The notes below the pieces were generated by a model. That model saw nothing but the letters and a program-made list of their open reading frames with translations. It was not told the origin of the DNA and did no database searches. DNA of 64,000 nt from WHSW01 sp963842795 (lineage in GTDB: Bacteria > Actinomycetota > Thermoleophilia > Solirubrobacterales > 70-9). Of the stretch, positions 46,426 through 55,169 are shown piece after piece (position 1 is the first letter of the stretch; every line of letters begins with the position of its first letter). The stretch lies in assembly GCA_963842795.1 (NCBI GenBank), contig CAWJHV010000018.1, forward strand, positions 184,115 through 248,114, written 5' to 3'. The translations under genes were made by a program, and so were the position numbers.

Positions 46426-47396
46426 CGGCACGCGGCCGCCTCCGCCGCCACGAGCGTCGAACTCGACCGCGGGCACGAGCGCCTCGACCGCCGCGCGCTC
46501 GACCCGCCCGGGGTGCAGGTGCGCGAGCTTGTCCGTCGCCGCGGCGGCGCCGAGGGCGATCGCCGAGCGCCGATCCCTGCGCGCGAGCAGGGCGGCGGCG
46601 AAGCCGCCGATCAGCGCGTCGCCGCAACCGACCGCGTTGACGATCCGCTCGGGCGCCGGGGCGGTCACCCGGACGGCGCCGTCGCCGTCGGCGAACACGC
46701 TGCCCTCGGCGCCGAGGCTGAGCCAGACGGCGCCGGCGCCGCGATCCCTGAGCGCCTCGGCGATCGCGGCCGGGTCGGCGGCCGCCGGGTCGATCGCCGA
46801 GCGACGCGCGGCCGCCTCGGCGAGGTTGGGGGCGACCAGGTCCGGGCCCGCGGCGAGCCCGGCCGCGAGCGCCTCGGGCGTCGAGCTGTCGAGGATCACG
46901 AACGCGCCGCAGCCCGCGGGCGGCGTCGACCAGCCGCGCGTGCAGGTCGGTCGGGGCCCCGGCGGCAGGCTGCCGCAGATCCCGATCACGGCCGGGACCG
47001 GCGCGAGGCCGCGCGAGGGCGGCGACCAGCGCGTCGCACTCCGCGGCCTCCAGGCCGCCGCCGGGCTCGTGGATCTCGACCAGGTCGCCGCCCGGCGGCG
47101 CCGACCAGCGTGTAGGTCCCGCGCGTCGCGCCGGCGACGCGGCACGCTGCACGACCTCGACGGCCTCGGCGGCCAGCAGCGCCAGCAGCAGCTCGCCGCT
47201 GTGCGACCCGGCGGTCGTGACCACGGTCGCCTCCGCCCCGAGCTCGGCGGCGACGCAGGCGGCGTGGATGGCCTTGCCGCCCGGGGTCTCGAGCACCTCC
47301 GACGCGCGCACGATCCCGCGGCGGCTCGCCGTCGATCCGGGCGACCCGATCGATCGCCGGGTTGACGGCGACGGCGGCGAAGCGAGCGTCGGCCAT
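46422..47396 (-). CDS. PfkB-family kinase of LacC/FruK type (tagatose-6-phosphate kinase-like), several frameshifts
   Basis: ATG 47396 overlaps the DeoR stop (TGATG). The start AAVAVNPAIDRVARIDGE is the LacC/FruK form. Then come VLETPGGKAIHAACVAAELG (the PGGKAxN-like substrate loop), GAEATVVTTAGSHSGELLLA, GTYTLVGA, ICGSLPPG, FVILDSSTPEALAAGLAAGP, DLVAPNLAEAA, VWLSLGAEGSVFADGDGA and the signature VNAVGCGDALIGGFAAALLA. LacC/FruK kinases phosphorylate tagatose-6-P or fructose-1-P to the bisphosphate. Together with the divergent aldolase this fits a tagatose route. Confidence 0.82.
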
Positions 47397-48151
47397 CAGA
47401 CCTCGACCACCTCGACGCCCGCGGCGCGCAGGGTCTCGACCTGCTCGGCGGGCGCGTCGACGTCGGTGATCAGCTCGTCGATCTCGGCCAGCGGGCAGAT
47501 CTGCGAGAGCGCCGAGCGGCCGATCTTCGACGAGTCGCCGACGACGATCACCCGCGCCGCGCGCTCGACCATCCTGCGGTCGGTCTGCGCCTCGATCTCG
47601 TCGTGGGTCGTGGCCCCGGCGGCGTTGACGCCGTCGACGCCGAGGAACATCAGGTCGACGTTGAGGCCCTCGAGCGTGCGCGTCGGCCAGCGGCCCGATC
47701 AGCTCGTAGGACTGGGGCCGCGCGACGCCGCCGGTGACGACGAGGCGGATCGTCTCGTTGACCACCAGCTCGGAGGCGATGTTGATCGCGTTCGTGACCA
47801 CGGTCAGCTCGCGCCCGCGCAGCCGCCGGGCGACCTCGGTGGTCGTCGTCCCGCCGGTGAGCCCGACCGTCTGCGCGTCGCCGATCCGCTCCACCGCGGC
47901 GTCGGCGATCCGGCGCTTCTCCTCGGCCTGCCGCCCGCCGCGGTAGCGAACCGGGAGCTCGTAGAGGAGGCCGTTGCGGACGGCGCCGCCGTGGGAGCGC
48001 GAGAGCAGCTTCTGCTGCTCGAGCAGCTTCAGGTCGCGGCGGACCGTCGCCGGCGAGGCGTCGAGGGACTCGGTCAGCTCGCGCGACCGAGACGGAGCCG
48101 TCGCTCGGCCAGGCGGGCGAGGATCCCGTCGAGCCGCTCGGCGCGCCTCAT
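47396..48151 (-). CDS. DeoR-family transcriptional regulator, two frameshifts
   Basis: ATG 48151 overlaps the SIS gene stop (ATGA). The helix-turn-helix part reads RAERLDGILARLAERRL then LTESLDASPATVRRDLKLLE and SRSHGGAVRNG. The sugar-phosphate-sensing domain includes QTVGLTGGTTTTEVARRLRG, TVVTNAINIASELVVNETIR, LVVTGGVARPQSYELIGPLA, VFLGVDGVNAAGATTHDEIE, and VIVVGDSSKIGRSALSQICP. Shifts are near 48088 and 47682. Lying inside the operon, it should be an autoregulated repressor released by a phosphorylated intermediate such as tagatose-6-P. Confidence 0.88.
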
Positions 48152-49051
48152 TGGCTGCCTCCGATTCGACCAGGTCGAGGACCACGGCCCGCTCGAGGTG
48201 CGGCGGGCGGTCGGGATCGAGCCCGCGGCGCTCCGCGAGGGCCAGCGCCAGGCGCTGGATCCGGACCAGCTCCGCGAGCGGATCGAGGCTCGCCGAGACG
48301 ACGGTCGCGCCGGTGCGCCTCGACCTCGCCGGCGAGCCCGTCCGGCGGCTGGTCGAGCAGCCACACCAGCGCCCCCGGGCCCGCGGTGGCGATCGGGCCG
48401 TGGCGGTACTCCATCGCCGGGTAGGACTCGGCCCACAGGCCCGCGGTCTCCCGCAGGGTGAGCGCCGCGGCGTCGGCCAGACCGACCCGCCACTCGCTGC
48501 CCGAGGACCACCGCGCGCTCGATCGAGGCGGGGTCGGCGGGATGCGGGCTCGGACAGCGCGGCCTCGGGCGTCGTCGAGCAGTCCGGCGGGCGCGAGCCC
48601 GAGGGCGGCGCGCGCAAAGCAGACGACCGTGGTCACGAAGCGCGTCTGGACCACCGAGCGGTCGTCGGCGAAGCTCAGGTCGACGACCACGTCGCAGCGC
48701 GCGGCGACCGGGCTCGTCGGATCGCCGACGAGGGCGACGCGTCGGCGTGCCGGGACGGACGAGCTCGAGCGCCCGCAGGATCTCGGTGGTCGCCCCGGAG
48801 CGGGAGATGGCGACGACGCGGTCGTAGCCGCGAGCGAGCCTCGCCTCCGAGGCGGCGAAGGCGTCCGTCTCCCCTGCCCCGGCGAGCTCGCGGAGCGCCG
48901 CGAGCGCCTTCGCCGCGTGCCAGGAGCTGCCGCAGCCGACCGCCGCCACCCGCTCGCCGGCCGGGAGCAGGCCGGACGTCGCGGACGCGAGGTCGATCGC
49001 CAGTGACCACGCCCGGGGCTGATCGCGGATCTCATCCTCGACTGCCGACAC
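48148..49051 (-). CDS. SIS-domain sugar-phosphate isomerase/deaminase (AgaS/GlmS-C-like), first gene of the operon
   Basis: GTG 49051. Two SIS halves: AAVGCGSSWHAAKALAALRE, VVAISRSGATTEILRALELV (the Ser-x-Ser-Gly phosphosugar loop), VALVGDPTSPVAARCDVVVD, SVVQTRFVTTVVCFARAALG, and in the second half LTLRETAGLWAESYPAMEYR followed by HGPIATAGPGALVWLLDQPP. The last motif is the GlmS/AgaS type. AgaS converts galactosamine-6-P to tagatose-6-P plus ammonia, which would fit the whole set. About four shifts break the frame. Confidence 0.82.
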
Positions 49052-49098
49052 GCGATCGCGAGCCTAACCGTTTCGCCATATTCATGCAAGCTTTCTGA
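49052..49098. promoter_or_regulatory. Divergent control region of the sugar operon and the aldolase gene
   Basis: Only 47 bp separate the two start codons. On the minus strand TTGCAT (49084-49089), a 17-bp spacer and TAGGCT (49061-49066) make a plausible promoter for the SIS gene. TTTC occurs at 49071-49074 and 49092-49095, exactly 21 bp apart. Similar half-sites are known for DeoR-family binding, so this is a candidate operator for the DeoR protein encoded in the operon. Confidence 0.5.
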
Positions 49099-50067
49099 TT
49101 GAATTTGATCGCTTTGCCCAGGAGCTCAGCACAGTCGGGCACCACGAGCCGGGCCGGCGCCGACGCACCGCTGTTCATGCTCGCCTTCGATCACCGGCGC
49201 TCGATCCGGGGCCTGTTCGGGATCGAGGGCGAGCCCGACGAGCGGGAATCGGCCCGGATCGCCGCGGCCAAGCGCCTGATCTTCGAGGGGCTGCTCGCGG
49301 CCGGGTCGAGGCTCGACCACGGCGCCGCCGGGCTGCTGGTCGACGAGCAGTTCGGCGCCGAGGTCCTCGACCTCGCCCGGGGCGAGCGCGTCGTCGCCGC
49401 CGTCGCCTGCGAGCGCTCGGGCCAGGCCGAGTTCCAGTTTGAGTACGGCGAGGGCTTCGGCGCCCACATCGAGCGCTTCGACCCCGAGCTCGTGAAGGCG
49501 CTGGTCCGCTTCAACCCCGACGGCGACCGCGAGCTCAACCGGCGCCAGGCCGAGCGCCTGCGTGAGCTCTCGGACTGGCTCCGCGAGCGCGACCGCGACC
49601 TCCTCTTCGAGCTCCTCGTCCCGCCCGAGCCCGAGCAGCTGCGGGCCGCGGGCGGCGACCGCGACCGCTTCGACGCGGACCTGCGGCCGGAGCTGGTGCG
49701 GCGCGCGGTGACCGAGCTCCAGGACGCGGGCGTCGAGCCGGCCGTGTGGAAGCTCGAGGGGATCGAGGACCGCTCCGGATGCGAGCTGGTCGCCGCCGCG
49801 TGCCGCCGCGACGGCCGCGACGACGTCGGCTGCCTGATCCTCGGGCGCGGCGCGGACCCCGCCAAGGTCGAGCACTGGCTCCGCGTCGCCGCCCCGGTCG
49901 CGGGCTTCGAGGGCTTCGCGATCGGGCGCACGATCTGGTGGGACGCGATCGCCTCGCACCTGGCGGGCGAGCTCGACCGCCCCGGCGCGGTCGCCGCGAT
50001 CGCGGCCCGCTACCGGCACTTCGTCGAGGTCTACCTCGATGCCGCCCGCGTACCTTCCCGGGGGTGA
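49099..50067 (+). CDS. DUF2090-family (tagatose-bisphosphate / deoxyketogluconate-P aldolase-like) protein
   Basis: 322 residues from TTG 49099 (no better start is in frame before MLAFDHRRS at 49177). Marker segments: PLFMLAFDHRRSIRGLFGIE, AAGLLVDEQFGAEVL, LVKALVRFNPDGDRELNRRQ, DLLFELLVPPEPEQLRAAGG, AVWKLEGIEDRSGCELVAAA (Schiff-base Lys candidate in VWKLEG), and LILGRGADPAKVEHWLRVAA. The family is the C-terminal half of IolC-type proteins and related to class I tagatose-bisphosphate aldolases. It would split the bisphosphate made by the LacC-type kinase into triose phosphates. It is intact and overlaps the next gene by GTGA. Confidence 0.8.
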   Translation: MNLIALPRSSAQSGTTSRAGADAPLFMLAFDHRRSIRGLFGIEGEPDERESARIAAAKRLIFEGLLAAGSRLDHGAAGLLVDEQFGAEVLDLARGERVVAAVACERSGQAEFQFEYGEGFGAHIERFDPELVKALVRFNPDGDRELNRRQAERLRELSDWLRERDRDLLFELLVPPEPEQLRAAGGDRDRFDADLRPELVRRAVTELQDAGVEPAVWKLEGIEDRSGCELVAAACRRDGRDDVGCLILGRGADPAKVEHWLRVAAPVAGFEGFAIGRTIWWDAIASHLAGELDRPGAVAAIAARYRHFVEVYLDAARVPSRG

Positions 50068-51581
50068 GGTCGAGAGTTCGCTGCGCGGTGATCGGGCTCG
50101 TCGGCGCGCTGGCCGTCCTGCCGGCCCCGCCCGCGACCGCGAGGTCCTCCGGCACGGTCACGGTCAAGTTCTACGACCAGCGAGGCCAGGGGACCGAGCT
50201 CACGCCGGCCGAGGCACGCAGGGTGATGAGAGGCGGCAACGGCTGGGACAGCGACGCCCTGGTGCGACCGTCCGACCTCCAGGACGTCGCCCAGTACCCG
50301 CTCTACCGAACGGGCTCGGCGCTCCGGTTCGACCTCCCGGGGCGCCCGGTCGCCCTCTCCGTGGCCTGGCCCGATGCCTCGCAGGGCTACTCGAACGTGA
50401 TCATGGACAACCGCGGCCGTGGCTTTGCCTCCACGGCCACGGTCGTCTTCAACCAGCAGGCGGCAATCGACGCCAAGCGGAGGCTCGACCGGGCGCTGGC
50501 CGCCCGCCCCGGCTACGTCCGCTCCGCGGCCTTCGACGCCGCCTATGCCCAGGCGACCTCCGAGCTCGCCCACGCGCGAGCTTCGTCCACGGACCGCGCC
50601 CGGGGCCGCTTCGGCCAGCGCGCGCTCGACGCCGTTCACCGCGCGAACGATGCCCTGCTCTCGGAGTACGGGCCCGCCTTCGCGCACAGCACGCCGGCGA
50701 GTCCCTGGATCGGCCTCACGGTCGACGACCCCGATGTGCATCCGCTCTGGCCCGCCCTCGCCGCCGAGCTCACGCAACCGCACGGATGGGTCCGGCTCGT
50801 CTTCGACCCGACGGCCGACGGCGGCGATCCCGCGTATTACGCGGATGCCGTCGCAGACGCCGACGCGGCCGGGCTTCGGATCCTCGGCGAGCCGATCGAC
50901 TCGGCGTTCGCCAACTCGTTCACTCGGCGCGAGTACCTCGAACGGTTCCGTGACTACGTCGATGCCTTCCCGCAGGTCGACGCATGGGAGGTCGGCAACG
51001 AGGTCAACGGTTGCTGGGTCGACAGCGTGACGACGGCCGGCGGGCGGTGCACGTCGCAGCTGCTTCCGGCACGGGACCGGATCAGGAACAAGGTCGCCGA
51101 CGCCGCCGCCTATGTGAACGAGGCGCGCCCGGAGGCGGAGGTGGTCGTGACCCTCTACTGGCAGATCGGCACCGACGCCGCGCGCTGGTCGACCTTCAAC
51201 TGGGCGCGGGCGAACCTCCCCGATGCGCTCCGCGATCGGATCGACGTGATCCTGCTCTCGCAGTACGTCGAGGACGCTCCGATGGGCCTCGCCTTCGACC
51301 AGGTCTTCAGGGCCCTCGGCGCCGAGTTCCCAGGCCAGCGGATCGGGCTGGGCGAGCTCGACTACTGGTCGGCGGATACGTCGCGCGTCTGGTGGGCCTT
51401 CGACGAGGCCCGCCCGCCGGCGGCCCGCCGCGAGCTCGCCGCCCACTACTACGCCGCTTCGCTCGGCTATCCGAACAGCGTCGGCGGCGGCTTCTGGTGG
51501 TACTTCCCGACCGAGGTCCCCGGCGACGAGCTGCTTCAGGAAGCGATTCGCGGCGTCGTCGACCGGACCGTCGGCGGCTGA
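50064..51581 (+). CDS. Secreted TIM-barrel glycoside hydrolase of clan GH-A type, family unknown
   Basis: 505 residues from GTG 50064. Signal peptide: CAVIGLVGALAVLPAPPATA. Residues about 20-200 are a beta-rich and helical N-terminal part (YDQRGQGTELTPAEARRVMR, LRFDLPGRPVALSVAWPDAS). A barrel follows: WIGLTVDDPDVHPLWPALAA, GWVRLVFDPT, YVDAFPQVDAWEVGNEVNGC (strand-4 Asn-Glu acid/base), VVVTLYWQIG, GQRIGLGELDYWSAD (strand-7 nucleophile Glu), and VGGGFWWYFPTE. It is translationally coupled to the aldolase gene and so probably acts on the same polysaccharide. I cannot assign it to a numbered family. Confidence 0.72.
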   Translation: MRSRVRCAVIGLVGALAVLPAPPATARSSGTVTVKFYDQRGQGTELTPAEARRVMRGGNGWDSDALVRPSDLQDVAQYPLYRTGSALRFDLPGRPVALSVAWPDASQGYSNVIMDNRGRGFASTATVVFNQQAAIDAKRRLDRALAARPGYVRSAAFDAAYAQATSELAHARASSTDRARGRFGQRALDAVHRANDALLSEYGPAFAHSTPASPWIGLTVDDPDVHPLWPALAAELTQPHGWVRLVFDPTADGGDPAYYADAVADADAAGLRILGEPIDSAFANSFTRREYLERFRDYVDAFPQVDAWEVGNEVNGCWVDSVTTAGGRCTSQLLPARDRIRNKVADAAAYVNEARPEAEVVVTLYWQIGTDAARWSTFNWARANLPDALRDRIDVILLSQYVEDAPMGLAFDQVFRALGAEFPGQRIGLGELDYWSADTSRVWWAFDEARPPAARRELAAHYYAASLGYPNSVGGGFWWYFPTEVPGDELLQEAIRGVVDRTVGG

Positions 51582-52384
51582 GCGGCGCCCCGAGTGAAGT
51601 CCAGGATCAGCTCCGCGGTCTCGAGCGGGACGTCGAGCTGCGGGCAGTGGCCGATCCCGTCGAGCTCGACCCACTCGGCGTTCGGCACCCAGTCGTCGCG
51701 GAAGCGGGCGGCGGCGGTTGGCCAGTGCAGCAGACGGTCGTCCGTGCCCCAGATCACCCGCACGGGACAGGTGATCGCCTCGGCGTCGAGGCTCCAGCCC
51801 TCACGGCCGGCGTAGTCGACCAGCGGGGCGACCGCGTCGCAGCTCGCGGCCCCGAGCATCTGGTGCTTGAGCAGGTCGGGCGGTATGTGCTCGTAGTTGG
51901 TGGCGATGAACTCGGACGCGCGCCGCCGGCCCTCGGGCGTCGCGACGATCGCATCGGCGTGCGGGACCGCGGCGCGCAGGAGCTCCTGCATCGTGGTGAA
52001 GAAGGTCAGCGCGTCCCGGTAGGACTCGTCGCCCTCGGCCCAGCCGCCCGCAGGGGCGAGCGCGACCACGGTGCGCGCCCTGCCGCGGGCGGCGAGCTGC
52101 AGGGCGAGATAGCCGCCGAGCGAGTTGCCGACGAGGTGCGCGGTCTCGAATCCGGCCTCGTCCATCGCCCGCTCGACCGCGTCGGCCAGCACCGCGTCGT
52201 TGATCTCGCCCTCGATCGGCGGGCCGCCGGCGTGGCCGGCGAGGGTCGGTGCGAGCACGTCGTGCTCGCGCTCGAGCGCGGGCAGCACCAGCTCCCAGGT
52301 GCGCCAGGTGTCGGTGAAGCCGTGCAGGCAGACCATCGGCGAACCCGAGCCGCCGCGATGCAGTGGGGTGAACTCGCCGGCCAC
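51536..52384 (-). CDS. Alpha/beta hydrolase
   Basis: 282 residues from GTG 52384. Oxyanion region MVCLHGFTDTWRTWELVLPA, nucleophile elbow AHLVGNSLGGYLALQLAARG (Ser), acid VRVIWGTDDRLLHWP (Asp), and base ELDGIGHCPQLDVPLETAEL (His). The C-terminal 15 codons overlap the convergent glycosidase gene by 46 bp. It lies 11 bp downstream of lutC on the same strand, so it may be cotranscribed with the lactate genes. The substrate is unknown. Confidence 0.88.
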   Translation of the reverse strand: MAGEFTPLHRGGSGSPMVCLHGFTDTWRTWELVLPALEREHDVLAPTLAGHAGGPPIEGEINDAVLADAVERAMDEAGFETAHLVGNSLGGYLALQLAARGRARTVVALAPAGGWAEGDESYRDALTFFTTMQELLRAAVPHADAIVATPEGRRRASEFIATNYEHIPPDLLKHQMLGAASCDAVAPLVDYAGREGWSLDAEAITCPVRVIWGTDDRLLHWPTAAARFRDDWVPNAEWVELDGIGHCPQLDVPLETAELILDFTRGAAQPPTVRSTTPRIAS

Positions 52385-52394
52385 GCCGCGGACG

Positions 52395-53027
52395 CTAGCC
52401 GACCACGACCACGTCGAGCAGGCGCGGCCCGTGGACGCCCTCCACCCGCTCGAGCTCGATGTCCGAGGTCGCCGACGGCCCCGAGACCAGGGTGATCGGG
52501 CGGCGCTCCCGGGCGGCGGCCCCGAGGACGTCGATCGCGTCGGGGACCGAGGCGACCACCTGATCGGCGCGAACCACGCAGACGTGGTGGTCGGGCACCA
52601 GGGTGAGCGCGCGACGCCCGCAAAGCGGGCCGCAGTCGAGCGCGATCGTCCCGGTCTCCGCGATCGCGACCGCGCATCCGGTGAGCGCCGCGTCGACCGA
52701 GTCGAGGTCTCGGGCGTCGCGCTCGGGGCCGTCGGTGACGACCTCGATCCCCTCCGGACGCCATCCCGCCCCGGCGGCCGCCGCGACCCGGCGGCTGTCG
52801 CGCTCCTCGCACGCGGCCGCGATCGCGGCGATCAGCTCCTCCTCGGAGGCGACGCGTTTAACGGTCGCCCGGTAGGCGGCGACGCGCTCGCAGAAGCGCT
52901 CGACCAGCGCCGCCGACCCGCCCGCCTCGAGACCCGCCCGGCGGTACTCGCGCGGAACCTCCGGGACCGTCGGCTCGGGCCCGAGCGCCGAGCGGATGCG
53001 GTCGAGCATCTGGTCGCGGGCCGTCAC
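52395..53027 (-). CDS. lutC: LutC/YkgG-family LUD-domain protein (lactate oxidation)
   Basis: 210 residues from GTG 53027, overlapping the LutB stop by four bases. LUD-domain landmarks: LVERFCERVAAYRATVKRVA, GIEVVTDGP, CAVAIAETGTIALDCGP, ALTLVPDHHVCVVRADQVVA and ITLVSGPSATSDIELERVEG with VHGP. With LutA and LutB it forms the cytoplasmic L-lactate-oxidising iron-sulphur complex. The gene order lutA-lutB-lutC is the canonical one. Confidence 0.92.
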   Translation of the reverse strand: MTARDQMLDRIRSALGPEPTVPEVPREYRRAGLEAGGSAALVERFCERVAAYRATVKRVASEEELIAAIAAACEERDSRRVAAAAGAGWRPEGIEVVTDGPERDARDLDSVDAALTGCAVAIAETGTIALDCGPLCGRRALTLVPDHHVCVVRADQVVASVPDAIDVLGAAARERRPITLVSGPSATSDIELERVEGVHGPRLLDVVVVG

Positions 53028-54411
53028 GGGCGCGTCCTCCACCAGTCGCGAAAGCTCTGCGCCGGGACCTCGGGGAGGTCGCGGGTCGCGGTCCAGCGAC
53101 CGAGCGGCCCCACCGGCAGGCGCGTGAGCGGGCCCCGCCCCCGCCGGGCCATCCGCTGCGCCCACTCGTATCGCCGTCGCGACTCGAAGGTGCGCGCCAC
53201 CGCGCGCATCACCGCCCTCTCGGCCCGCCCCTCGTCGGGGCGCTCGCGCACGACGCGGCCGCGGAGGTGGATGAGCACCGACGGGATGTCGATCTTCACC
53301 GGGCAGACCTCGTAGCACGCGCCGCACAGGCTCGAGGCCCACGGGAGGTCGGCGGATCGCTCGAGGCCCTCGAGCTGCGGGGTGAGGATCGCGCCGATCG
53401 GGCCCGGGTAGACCGAGCCGTAGGCGTGGCCCCCGGTGCGCGAGTACACGGGGCACGAGTTCAGGCACGCCGAGCAGCGGATGCAGCGCAGCGCCTGCCT
53501 GCCGATCTCGTCGGCAAGCACCTCGGTGCGCCCGTTGTCGAGCAGCACGAGGTGGAACTCGCGCGGCCCGTCGTCGGCGCTCACCCCGGTCCACAGCGAC
53601 GTGTACGGGTTCATCCGCTCGCCGGTCGAGGAGCGCGGCAGCAGCTGCAGCATCACCTCGAGGTCGCGCCACTCGGCGATCACCTTCTCGATCCCCATCA
53701 CGGTCACCAGCACCTCCGGCAGCGTCGTGCAGAAGCGGCCGTTGCCCTCCGACTCGACCACGCACACCGCGCCGGTCTCGGCGACCGCGAAGTTGGCCCC
53801 GCTGACCCCCATCCGCGCCGAGAGGAACTTCGCCCGCAGGTACCGCCGCGCGGTCTCGGCGAGCTCCGTCGGCTCCGAGCCGAGCGCCTCGCCGCGGGCG
53901 ATCGTGCCCGCGAACAGCTCGCGGATCTCCTCGCGGTTGCGATGGATCGCGGGCACGAGGATGTGCGAGGGACGGTCGTCGGCGAGCTGGACGATGAGCT
54001 CGGCGAGGTCCGTCTCCAGCGCCACCACGCCCGCCTGCTCGAGCGCGTCGTTGAGGCCGATCTCGTCGGTGGCGATCGACTTCACCTTGACCACCTCGTC
54101 GAACCCGTGGTCGCGGGCGATCCCGGCGACGATCCCGTTCGCCTCGGCCGCGTCCCGGGCCCAGTGGACGGTCCCTCCGGCGGCGGCGACCGAGGCCTCG
54201 AGCCGCTCCAGCTGCTCGGGCAGGGTCGCCAGGGCCCGCGCCTTGATCGCCGCCCCCGCGTCGCGGAGCTCCTGCCAGTCCGGCAGCTCCCCACGACCGA
54301 AGCGCGCTTGGCGCGGATCGTGGCGGTCGCCTTGCCGAGGTTGCGCCGCAGCTGGGCGTCGTCGAGGGCGACCGCGGCGGCCGCGGCGAACGCCGGCTCC
54401 GCGGCTCAGCT
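53024..54411 (-). CDS. lutB: LutB-type iron-sulphur protein (lactate oxidation), frameshifts near N-terminus
   Basis: The LUD domain runs from LPDWQELRDAGAAIKARALA through KVKSIATDEIGLNDALEQAG and ILVPAIHRNREEIRELFAGT to NFAVAETGAVCVVESEGNGR. The C-terminal ferredoxin part has two 4Fe-4S sites: LRCIRCSACLNSCPVYSRTG and SLCGACYEVCPVKIDIPSVL. The N-terminal PAFAAAAAVALDDAQLRRNL is in another frame; shifts near 54308 and 54405 are needed, and the start codon itself is not clear (boundary with LutA approximate). Confidence 0.9.
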
Positions 54412-55141
54412 CGCTCGCGTGCTCCGCCAAGACCTCGGCGAGGTGCGCCGTCCGCACCCCGGTGCGCCCGCGGCTGAGCCCGCCGCCGATGTGCATGAGG
54501 CAGGAGTTGTCGGCGGCGACGCAGACCTCGGCCCCGGTGTCGAGCACGCCGCGCAGCTTGTCGCTCAGCATCGCCGAGGACACCTCCGCGTTCTTGACCG
54601 CGAAGGTGCCCCCGAAGCCGCAGCACTCCTCGGCCTGCGGGAGGTCGACGAGCTCGATCCCGCGCACCGCGCGGAGCAGCCGCAGCGGGCGGTCGCCGAC
54701 CTCGAGCAGGCGCGCCGAGTGACAGGTGGGATGGAAGGTCACCCGGTGCGGGAAGACGGCGCCGACGTCCTCGACCCCGAGCCGGTCGACGAGCAGCTCG
54801 CTGAGCTCGAACACCCGCCCGCCGATCTCCTCGACCTCCCGCGCCAGCCCGGGGTCGCCGGCGAGCTCGGCGAGGCGCGGGTACTGGTCGCGCACCATCG
54901 CCACGCACGACGCCGACGGGCTGACCACCGTCTCGGCGCCGGCGAACGTGTCGACGAACCGCCGCGCCAGCGGGATCGCCTCGAGCTGGTAGCCGCTGTT
55001 CGCGTGCATCTGCCCGCAGCAGGTCTGCTCCTCGGGGAACTCGACCTCGTGTCCGAGCCGCTCGAGCAACTCGACGACCGCCTGCCCGGTGCGTGGGAAG
55101 AGCGTGTCGTTGAAGCAGGTGATGAAGAGCGCGACGCGCAC
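54412..55141 (-). CDS. lutA: LutA-type (CCG-domain) iron-sulphur oxidoreductase (lactate oxidation)
   Basis: GTG 55141. Two CCG repeats are intact: VALFITCFNDTLFPRTGQAV with FPEEQTCCGQMHANSGYQ, and VTFHPTCHSARLL with LPQAEECCGFGGTFAVKNAE. The end (GGGLSRGRTGVRTAHLAEVL) matches family length at about 240 residues; the exact stop is lost at the lutA-lutB junction. The gene is the first of the lutABC operon. Lactate could come from lactaldehyde oxidised by the AldA-type enzyme at 23-24.5 kb, though that link is only inference. Confidence 0.9.
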
Positions 55142-55169
55142 GGTCCCGCTAGTGAATCAGTGCCGCCCT

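Noticed and set aside
44245..47145. A single 966-codon minus-strand protein
   Set aside because: It is a chance run through pieces of two PfkB kinases and GH4 in alternating frames; each domain is complete only when frames are corrected separately.
36090..49051. Programmed ribosomal frameshifting
   Set aside because: Breaks are too many, not at slippery heptamers, and hit every gene of the zone regardless of function; sequence error explains them better.
53035..53052. Fourth copy of the 43-bp element (ACCAGTCGCG)
   Set aside because: Only one arm matches, and it is inside the coding end of lutB with no partner GACTGG at the right distance.
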